From Misgurnus anguillicaudatus (lineage: Eukaryota; Chordata; Actinopteri; Cypriniformes; Cobitidae): a DNA stretch of 64,000 nucleotides. Below are positions 55,450 to 64,000 of this stretch, in pieces (within the stretch, counting starts at the first letter, position 1; every line of letters starts with the position of its first letter). The notes under the pieces are model-generated. The model did no database searches and was not told the DNA's origin. It worked only from the letters and a program-made list of their open reading frames with translations. Location of the stretch: positions 33,237,501-33,301,500 of the forward strand of contig NC_073353.2 of NCBI RefSeq assembly GCF_027580225.2, read 5' to 3'. A program made the translations under genes and the position numbers.

Positions 55450-57153
55450 ATTTTTTAGATTATCATTATCAAAAATTATCATTACCGCAACATGATATTA
55501 CATTAAATATATGCATTAACAAACTCATGTTTGGGTAATGAGAACTAAAAAGTTGTCTAGGTACTATGACAGACAAAATTTAAATTTTTATCTGGAGAAA
55601 AAAAATAAGAACTGCTTACCTGGTAGCCAACTTGAGTGTCACAGTCAATTATGTCCCTTCCAACATTTTTTTTTTTGAAAATGTTAGTTGCTTGAGGGCT
55701 TAAATAAGGATTGAAAGTTGTCGCGGAGGATGAGAACATTTTTCTTGGACACATTTATATTCCTTATTATTATTGTCTCTAAATTTACCAATGATCACCA
55801 AATACCACATGTTTCTTTACTGTAAATGTTTTTAGTATAACATGCACTGAAGCTTTTTAGTTTTTAGATTTTTTTAATTAAATTAATAAATTTTCCATGT
55901 CAAAGAAACAAAATCCAGTCATGGACACGTTGCGGTAATGAACATTTTCCCCTTAAATGTGGAAAAAACAACAAAATTGGTTTGTATGATGTCATTTGAA
56001 ATCATGTACAAAATAGTACATGAAGAGATGTTTGTAATTAGGGATGCACCGAAATGAAAATTCTTGGCCGAAACCGAAAACCGAAAAAAGGAAACCAAGG
56101 CCGAAAAACCGAAACCGAAACACCGAAAGAAATTATTATGCCAATTATTAGTACAATTGCATTTATGGCTATCACTGTGTACTAACTTTACTAGGGGTGT
56201 GTGACAGATCAAAAAACTCACAGTTCGGATCACATTACAGTTTTTTCAAATTATTTTTCGGATCAGCAAAAAGCGGGTGGGAAAAATCTAATTAACAATA
56301 AAGAAATTGCAAACATTAATAAAAAAGAACAAAGTTGTACATTAATAAGGTCTGAAATTAGCATTAGGTACAGAAATCAAATTAAATGAATCATAACACA
56401 ATAAATTTAATATATTATTATTTTTAGAGCTATTTGTCTCTTTGTCATGGGTTGTTTGATTAACATTAATGACACAGACTTAAGTAGGTTAATCTGACTG
56501 TAATGTATACATACACTTAAGACATAAACAGATGTTTTTATTAGAAAAAGAATACTGTGGAGATCATTTTGTTTATATGTGCCCTGTCAATAACAGAGAT
56601 TTTATGTTTGCTTGTTTTTTTTAAACGCGTCTCTCATGTATGTGCACTATTGAGGGCACTTATACGCGCACACACAAAGAGACGGAGAGTGAATCCAAAC
56701 AGCGCAACAGTCGCTCCACATAAAAACGTTAAGTTGGGTTTCGTTGCTTTATTCGCCAAATGTATGTTAATGGATTACAGTATGAGACACATTAGCGCGA
56801 CTCTCTCTGAAGTTTACACATCAAGACATGCTTAATCTTTGCAGACGCTTGCAAACAGGTAGACCGTGAGTGAAACCTGCTTGAGCACGAAGGGGAGGGG
56901 TGTGTGACGACTGATCACCGTGAGTGAAACCCAAGCGCTAGCGCACAGATGGGAGGGGCGCGGTTGACATTTATTTTCGGTTTGATTTTTATTTCGGCCC
57001 GAAACCGATAATGCCAATTTCGGCCGAAATTTTCAGCGACCGAAATTTCGGTGCACCCCTATTTGTAACTGTATGCTTATTATTTTGATAGCATGTACTG
57101 TTTTATCAAAATGTTTCATGACACCTCATAAGTCTAATTTCGCGAGAATCATC
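55450..57153. mobile_element. family K copy 2, inverted and split (left border approximate)
   Basis: Has repeated ttaccgcaac/gttgcggtaat words, cttacctggtagcc and gcggaggatgagaac (inverse of 20307-21225) and the right end ttcgcgagaatcatcc. Interrupted by the hAT element 56045-57061. Confidence 0.6.
56045..57061. mobile_element. nested hAT element 'tagggatgcaccgaaa'
   Basis: Ends tagggatgcaccgaaatg / atttcggtgcacccct(a); flanking TTTGTAAT and TTTGTAAC match 7 of 8. Interior full of gccgaaaccgaaa words. Contains a segment at 56191-56830 related to 61500-61800. Confidence 0.8.
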
Positions 57154-57159
57154 CATGTT

Positions 57160-57232
57160 TTATCAGTTTGGAATCGAACCCACAACCTTTGCAGTGCTAA
57201 CACAGTGCTTTGCCAATTGAGCTACCGAAACA
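57160..57232 (-). mobile_element. tRNA-derived SINE head fragment
   Basis: Minus strand reads ggtagctcaattggcaaagc (A-box) and gtgggttcgattcc (B-box) with a broken acceptor stem. Truncated right after the tRNA-like part. Confidence 0.6.
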
Positions 57233-57239
57233 AACCTTT

Positions 57240-58070
57240 GATTAAGTAGATACAGAAACATAGTGCAGCTTATCTTTTATTCATGACAACCATTTCCAGC
57301 ATCAGTGACCGAAGGTCAGCACGTTGATGGTGTGGATACATGTTGAACAAATGCTGTGCTATAAACTGTTTATGATCCATCTGATTCAGATAACATGATG
57401 GTATGATTCTTCTATGAATCTCACAATACTGCCTAAATAGGAATATATGCTTTGTCAGTTTGATCGTGTTTGTGTGGCATTGTGTGTGGTTCAGCTGTTT
57501 AAGGATGCTCCTAGTGGGACTTCCCCTAAGCAAACTGCATTTGTTGCTGTCCTTCACAGGGTGGATAAACACTCATGTTGTGTATTTGTGTGTGTGTGCT
57601 TGAGATTGTAAGTGAGTGAGATTGTCTCACATGTGACCTGCCAGTGAAGGCATGTGTTTGAGATGATAACCTAAATTAAGCCAGCAATGATCAAAGCCTA
57701 TAAACACCCACTGCACTGCTAGTCATGATAACCCTGTCGGTCTAAGATACACAATTCACACAATTCTGCTCTGCTTGGTTATTTGGGGGGTGCTAAGACA
57801 CGCTTGTCCTGGGTATAAGAAAACATATGTGCCATTAAATGAGTTATTTTACAGGTTCATCTTACATTGGACTAGTAATACATTCAGAAATGCAGTTGCC
57901 TGTTTCTTGGGCAGTGGTGCACAAATTTAACTTCAAAAGTAACATCATTGTTTTATTGCCTACTAAGTAGTTTTTGTTTGGTATACTCTGTAGTTCAAAT
58001 GTTTTAAAAAACTTGATCTTTTAATGATCTTAAAATATTTTAATATGGTGTATAAATGTTTGAAATAGAC
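57240..58070. other. speg: speg intron 1, unassigned
   Basis: No exon or repeat recognised. Confidence 0.45.
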
Positions 58071-58072
58071 TT

Positions 58073-58724
58073 TTAAAGGGACATTCCACTTTTTTTGAAA
58101 ATATGCTCATTTTCCAGCTCCCCTAGAGTTAAACATTTGATTCTTACCGTTTTGGAATCTATTCAGCCGATCTCCGGGTCTGGCAGTACCACTTTTAGCA
58201 TAGCTTAGCACAATCCATTGAATCTGATTAGACCATTAGCATTGCGCTAAAAAATAACCAAAGAGTTCTATTTTTAACTATTTAAAACTTGACTCTTCTG
58301 TAGTTACATCGTGTACTATGACCAATGGAAAATTAAAATTTGCGATGTTCTAGGCAGATATGTTTAGGAACTATACTCTCATTCTGGCTTAATAATCAAG
58401 GACTTTGCTGATGCAACATGGCGGCAGCAGGAGTAGTGCTATTAAGCAGTGCCTGAAAATAGTCCCCTGCTATTAAAAGTAACCAAGGGGACTATTTTTG
58501 GGCAGTGCGTAGTATCACTATGCCTGCTGCTCTTTGGTTATTTTTTAGTGCGATGCTAATGGTCTAATCAGATTCAATGGATTGTAGTAAGCTATGCTAA
58601 AAGTGGTACCACCAGACACAGAGACCAGCTGAATGTATTCCAAAACAGTAAAAATCAAATGTTTAACTCTAGGGGAGCTGGGAAAAAAGCATATTGTAAA
58701 AAAAAAAGTGGAATGTCCCTTTAA
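58073..58724. mobile_element. TTAA-flanked palindromic element, family G copy 3
   Basis: TTAA at 58073 and 58721; ends ttaaagggacattccactt / aagtggaatgtccctttaa. The best-preserved ends of the three copies; internal deletion in the right arm near 58530. Confidence 0.85.
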
Positions 58725-59039
58725 ATTAATTTTAAATTAATGATTCGGACCATATAATGAAGAAACAGCAGCCAAAAAGACCACAGAATAGACTGACATT
58801 ATTTTAATTTTCTTAAAATAAACATCTGAAACTGCTTGATAAAATGAGCAAAATGTGCAAATTCTAGGCAACTTTGAAAATGTTAAAATATTGAGATAGT
58901 TTGATTTATCTTGGATGCTTTTAGTCATTACATAATTCCCATAGTTATATTTGTGTTGTTTCACAGTTTTAGTGGGTTTACTATTATTTTATATTGTGAA
59001 AAAATCTTTAAATGGTATTGTACATTTCTTTAGGTGTCA

Positions 59040-60302
59040 GAAAATGTGACCCTTGTCATATGTCACAGGTATCTGTAGAAATAGCCAACAATACATTGTA
59101 TGGGTGAAAATTATAATTTTCTTTATGCCAAAAATCATAAGGATATTAAGTAAAGATCATGTTATATAAAGAGATTTAGTAAATTTCCTTCCATAAATAT
59201 ATCAAACATTTATTTATTATTTATTTAGTAATATGTGTTGCTAGGGAGTTCATTTGGACAACTTTAAAGCCGATTTTCTCAATGTTTAGATTTTTAAATA
59301 GTTGTTTATTTTTAAACAAACCATACATCAATAAGACGTTTTCTTATTCAGATCAGGGGCGTCATGCACCAATTTTTTTTAAGGGGGCACAGTGTGCAGC
59401 TCACAGAAATTTGTGCATACACAGACATCAAACGAAATATAGAGCTTTCAGTCTTTTCCATGGCACTTACATTTCTAACAATCTGAACACCCCTGCTTTC
59501 ATGCAAAACCTCCAAAATAAAAGTGTTGACGAACTTTCATATCAAATACTATTCAATTGGAATAATCACATATTGGTATCATATTTACATCTGAAACGGC
59601 ACGTTTTATTTATTTAAGTTTTAATAAATTACTTGTTTAATTGTGTCATTAATGCATTTTGCACAAGAACGGCATTATTCTATTAAATTAATATAATTTT
59701 AAATCCATAAAGTATACAAACAACAAAAATGACATAAGCTATAGCTATATATTTTAATCTTCAATAATGATTTAAAAAAAAATTGTAGATAAAATTATTG
59801 TGTGATAAAATTATGTGTGATTTCGTGTCCCCGTGAACTCTGGCGACCTTTGTACCAAGATAAATCTAGAAATCTACTAATATAACGTACTGCGTACTGG
59901 GGTTTGAAAAAGTTGTGAGCGTTTCACACGTTTCAATTCCTCAGATAGCAAAATGCAGCAGCAACAGCAAAAAGCCCATGAGCGATAATGGCGACTGCCG
60001 CCAGAATAAAGTAACGTAACACGATCAAAACACTATCAAAACGGCGAAAATATCTGAAAAGTGACAAGGATGCAGCACATAATTGATAATATTGTGCATA
60101 TTAAACAGATTAAAAGTCAAATAATAGATTAATGGATGCTTCTTTGATTTGGAGGTTGCATGCGAAATCCATTTGGTTCAAAAAAACCAAGGGGGCACGT
60201 GCCCCCTCAGTTTGAATGGGCATGACGCCTCTGATTCAGATTATGTATAAATCTCATTTTCAAAAAGTGTACCATTGTGACTTATGTGGTCCAGGGTCAG
60301 AA
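59040..60302. repeat. interspersed repeat with tggtccagggtca end, split by a hAT element
   Basis: Left atagccaacaatacattg (inverse of 52980s), right gacttatgtggtccagggtca. Interrupted by 59354-60233. Confidence 0.7.
59354..60233. mobile_element. nested hAT element 'caggggcgtcatgc'
   Basis: Ends caggggcgtcatgc / gcatgacgcctctg; exact 8-bp duplication ATTCAGAT (59346-59353, 60234-60241). The right arm carries ggggcacgtgcccc. Confidence 0.9.
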
Positions 60303-60305
60303 ATA

Positions 60306-61260
60306 TGTTTTAAAGCAAATGTCTTACTGCTATCTGCATTGTCATTTGAAGTAATTACATTTATCACAAATATATTGAATAACTGATCAGTCGAGAAGAT
60401 CTCAATTTATTCATGCACTTGAACCAGATAAATGGTTCAGCTTTTCATGCTGACCTAAATATTACAGGACAGGCATGTGTGTTTGATAAGGCTCAAAGAT
60501 AAACTCTGCCCTTCAAGAACAAGATAGCCCTGCATGATATGTTTACAGGACATAGTTCTAAATACAAGTACATTATCTTTAGATTTTTACATGGCATCTG
60601 ACCACTGATATATCTGTATTTCCTGAAGTAATTGTGTAGCCGTTGGCACCTGATAAACACTATTGAGAGTCACTATTGTCCTGCTCTGTTTGTTAAAGCA
60701 CTCTGTAAAGCTACAAAGACTCCTAAGGGAGCAGAAGACTATTATCAGCATCCACAGACATTACCCATAATGCTCTTAAGAGCCTGACTTTGAGCGCTGA
60801 GTGCATCTGCAGTGTGACTGCATTGTTGCTCAATGGCCTTTTGTTATTGGCTTAGTGCTGCATAGTCGGCAATGTGTTATGCATTTACCTCGTTCTGAAT
60901 TAACAAGCATTTTTAAAAAGCTTTGCGCGGAGTTACAAATGTAAGTGACAATTGCTTTAATTAGGTAGAATGGGGCATCATGTTATTTTCTTGGAGCTCA
61001 ACAAAATCCCACCATTCCAGGTTATTCCAGTTATAATGGCAGCTGGAAATGTGTGTAAAGAGGAATGAGAGTTTTTTTGTCTCAGACGTGTGGTTAAACT
61101 AGACTTTGTGTTTCATTGACATTCATATGTATGCAGGGGGACAGAATTCGGTTTGATCTCTGACCCGCAAAAGAATATATTAAAGAGAGAAATTATCTAA
61201 TGACCTTGTGGATTAATATAATGAATATAGTTTTAAAGCTGAAGTAGAGTATTTAAAGAT
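60306..61260. other. speg: speg intron 1, unassigned
   Basis: Single-copy looking; no exon recognised. Confidence 0.45.
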
Positions 61261-61262
61261 TT

Positions 61263-62005
61263 TAAAGGGGACATTTCACAAGACTTTTTTAAGATGTTTC
61301 CGGTTTTCGGTTCAACCCTAAAATTCACGTTGCTGAACCGGTTAGAACAAAAAAATAAAGTTCCCGAACCGGTTAATAACGTTTCATGTCAGCTGTGGGA
61401 CATACAAATAAGTAGGCTGATCATTAGGACATTAAACTTAAATTATGAGTCTACATAATTTTACTTAAGGGTCTTGTCATCAAACATTAAAAAAGGGTAC
61501 ATTATTTGTTGAGTGCACTTAAATGACTACAGTATGAGACACAGTAGCGCAACTCTCTCTCAAGTTTATACATCAAGAGTTCTGATCTTTGAAAGGCGGA
61601 GTTGGACCAGACACATTCAACCACTTTAGTGCCTTTTGCGGTTCAATTGTTTAAAATCACTTAAGTGTGAAAATTTGCAAGCCTTTGAAACATGTGCAAA
61701 TGATCAACTTTCACCCTATTTAAATTTGCGTAGTAATCCGCGAATCGCATGCGAGCCGAACCGTGGGTCGTGACTCGTGATCTGTACGGATCAGGGATCA
61801 ACTGCGATCCGTTACAATCCTAAAACAAAACAAACATCTTGAGATACTTGGTAGCCTACAATATTTAGGTTACCATTATTTTAATTTACGTTTCTGTTCC
61901 GGAACATATATATTTTGAAAGTTTCTGGTTTCGTTTCTGTTCCTTGCAAAACATCAAAAGTTTCTGGTTTTCGTTTTCGTTCCGTGAACCGGTTCAAAGC
62001 CTTGT
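61263..62005. mobile_element. family F end plus hAT-like 'gaaccggtt' element
   Basis: 61263-61300 is the family F tip (aaggggacatttcacaagac) directly joined to a sequence bounded by ttccggttttcggttcaacc and ttcgttccgtgaaccggttc, an imperfect inverted pair. Confidence 0.55.
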
Positions 62006-62089
62006 ACAAAACTTTATAGTACTTTTTCTGTCGCTACCCCCAAAGGTTCGTTTTTGTATCTTTATGGATATACAATACAAGGACCTATT

Positions 62090-62250
62090 GTGTACTTTAA
62101 GGAACAATTTTGTACCGGTAAATTTTATGGTTACCAAGCCGTGTTAACTGTACCTTTTAAAGTTACACAATATATCCTTAAGGTACAATAATGTTCCCCA
62201 AAAGGTACAATATTTTATTATGTTTAGTATACCTGCAAAGGTACAAAACA
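62090..62250. repeat. GGTAC/GTACC-rich tract
   Basis: Multiple aaggtacaa/tgtacctttt words, like the 4545-4665 tract. Confidence 0.45.
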
Positions 62251-62269
62251 GAACTTAATGCTGCTTACG

Positions 62270-62530
62270 CACCAAACGTAAAGCATTACATTCCTCACTC
62301 TAGATTACTCACAGGATTTAACTTTGTGTCATGCAAAATTTTCGCTTGAGTTGAACTTGCATGAAGACGCGTTTGAGGCGTATAGCGCATGTTTTCGTGG
62401 CAATCGCGCCGCCCAGTTCGCATCATTTGCATCGCAGGTTCGCATCTATTTGCGTCTTTGCATTGACTTTGTATGTAAACTACTCGCAAATCACTGAATT
62501 CGTGTTTGGTGTGTATGCCTCATTAGGTCT
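62270..62530. repeat. fragment of the 'gttcacaccag' TIR family
   Basis: aagacgcgtttgaggcgtat, ttgcgtctttgcattgactt and the end tttggtgtgtatgcc resemble 36681-37425; ends eroded. Confidence 0.5.
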
Positions 62531-62539
62531 TTACTTTTA

Positions 62540-64000
62540 TTTCTGACAGTGCATGCTCGAATGGAAGCCAGCACCTCTCATACTGACCTATGTTCAGTTT
62601 GTAATGGAACCAATTTATTTGTTTTGTTGTGTTGTGCACCTCTCAAAATCTATGGTGGATTGTTTTTTTTCCGGTTTCTCCCATTTACTGTTTTAACAGT
62701 AAATGGAAAAGACCAGGTACATTGGATCATATTTGATAAATGGCTGATATGTGCCTTCAGCTCAAACAAAATCATCTCTCATACTGAAGAAGACAGAGAG
62801 ATGCTACGGTAATATCTGTGTGGCCAGAAGGACAGTGATATAACAGGCTAAAATTTGTCTCTGTAATTGTATCACTGTTCCATTATGCGAGTGTACGTCA
62901 GAGACAGGACAGCTCTTACTTTGTGATAAATGTCTGTGATGGATCATCTTGCTATTTGATCTGGCAGGATCTTTAAAGAGACCGTCCAGGTTTAATACAA
63001 GTCAGGCTATATTAACAGCATTTGTGTCCATTTTCACAAAAGTCATTTTGTAAGGTGCCCAGGTTGAAAAACACTCTTTCAATGTCACGACTAGAAATTC
63101 GGATAAACGAGGTCAGTTTTGCATCGTATGTGCAAGGAAGGATATTAAAACAAGTCTGTTAATAATTAGTACGCCTTATAAACCTATTGTTTTGTATCAG
63201 GATGCTGGTCATTCATCTATCAAAACAAAGAAAATACATTGTTTTACACATTTCCACAGGACAAAGAACCTCAGAAATCATGGTTTGTTAAAATGAGAAT
63301 GGACATATGATCTAATTTTGAGATAAGAGCAGCGCAATGTGTACATAAAATCTGTTTTGGTATTAGGCTGTTGGCTAATCACTAATTTTTAATGTACATA
63401 TCTCCAATTCTTACAGATTACAAAAAACCAAGGCATAAATAGGTTAAAAACTTTTCTCCTGTAAGTGTTTTAAACATCTTGGTTGCGCTGGTTCCAGTAG
63501 TGTATATTCATGATAAAGAATTGATCCAATTATATTTTAGCCAGCGGCTGACATCATATGTTTCCAGGGTCAAAGAAATCTGCCTAGGCCTTCAGAACGA
63601 ACAGTGCAGGCGCCTTTAGCTTAAGATAAATGGCAATGAAATCATTGCATTAACCTATTAGATTTTGAGTTGGTGTCATTGGCACCATAGCAGGCTAACA
63701 ATGACGTCAGCATTTTCACGTCATTTGATTGGATTGACCCCCAGATGTTTTAAAAACATAGCGGAAAAAATTCCTGCGAGCGTTCTCCAGCTTAACGCAG
63801 AGTCACGTAACACTATTCGATCTGTCCCGGATAAAAACAGAACTGACTGTAATGTATGCTATGACTTCCTTCAGCATAAAAATCTGTGTGAGAGCATGTG
63901 ACAGCTGTATGCATTGACATGTTTGGCAGTGACTATTCCTGTGTCCACTGCTTTGGTCAAACGGACATTCTTAGCCCTACAACGAATCAAGACTTATGCC
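62540..64000. other. speg: speg intron 1, right edge of window, unassigned
   Basis: No speg exon or recognised repeat found. Confidence 0.45.

Larger units (their letters stand above)
42291..64000 (+). other. speg: speg intron 1 (partial)
   Basis: No further speg exon was recognised from 42291 to the end of the window; I looked for the human-like continuation after VLEVGD. The intron therefore exceeds 21.7 kb and consists largely of the transposon layers listed separately. Confidence 0.7.

Noticed and set aside
57165..57232. Possible tRNA gene (minus strand) with intact A- and B-box words
   Set aside because: The acceptor stem does not pair properly and the fragment is SINE-like; treated as a tRNA-derived SINE head.
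62549..62812. Possible speg exon 2 near a 'gaagaagacagag' segment
   Set aside because: The translation does not resemble the SPEG continuation after the first Ig domain, and there is no suitable acceptor.

Overview
The window is a vertebrate nuclear genome segment. Coding exons are short and separated by long AT-rich introns with GT/AG boundaries. The three genes recognised are vertebrate genes, and the repeats (a DANA/HE1-type tRNA SINE, TTAA-flanked elements, hAT-type elements with 8-bp target duplications, Tc1-like remnants, long AT arrays) are those expected of a teleost, most likely a cypriniform (zebrafish/carp group). Exons were assembled by hand from splice sites, reading phase and remembered human orthologues. 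No search was run.

Gene layout. (1) About 1-8.1 kb, plus strand: the 3' part of a NEMP-family nuclear-envelope membrane protein, probably nemp2. Four exons are visible (960-1074, 2649-2874, 3698-3886, 6858-7161); the 5' exons lie left of the window. (2) About 9.7-33.3 kb, minus strand: a complete mfsd6 coding region in six exons (31027-29541, 23109-23012, 19219-19058, 13853-13755, 13670-13399, 10307-10071), totalling exactly 2355 nt for a 784-residue transporter-like protein. A candidate non-coding first exon lies near 33.2-33.4 kb. nemp2 and mfsd6 are tail to tail. (3) From about 41 kb, plus strand: the first coding exon of speg (41864-42290), encoding the N-terminus and first Ig domain of the striated-muscle preferentially expressed protein kinase. 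The remaining 21.7 kb is speg intron 1, in which no further exon was found.

mfsd6 and speg are divergent. The interval between their 5' ends (about 33.4-41 kb) holds two perfect matches to the CTCF core consensus in the same orientation (34750-34762 and 35386-35398) and a full CRE (TGACGTCA) at 35341; another CRE at 33365 sits next to the proposed mfsd6 first exon. The interval could carry an insulator between a broadly expressed transporter gene and a muscle gene. This is inference from motifs.

Most of the remaining sequence is transposon-derived, and much of it is nested. Examples are a DANA SINE split by a TIR element that is itself split by a hAT-like element (26.3-27.1 kb), CACTG...CAGTG elements inside one another with 2-bp duplications (49.4-50.8 and 46.4-47.5 kb), a TTAA-flanked element split by a CACTG element (42.8-44.1 kb), and a TTAA element containing a hAT-like element that contains AT arrays and a further palindrome (5.45-6.75 kb). 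The only transposase remnant recognised is a broken Tc1/mariner copy at 23.9-24.9 kb. I found no CRISPR array, operon, rRNA or functional tRNA, and no clearly new biological system; the most interesting leads are the candidate boundary sites and the layered repeat stratigraphy.
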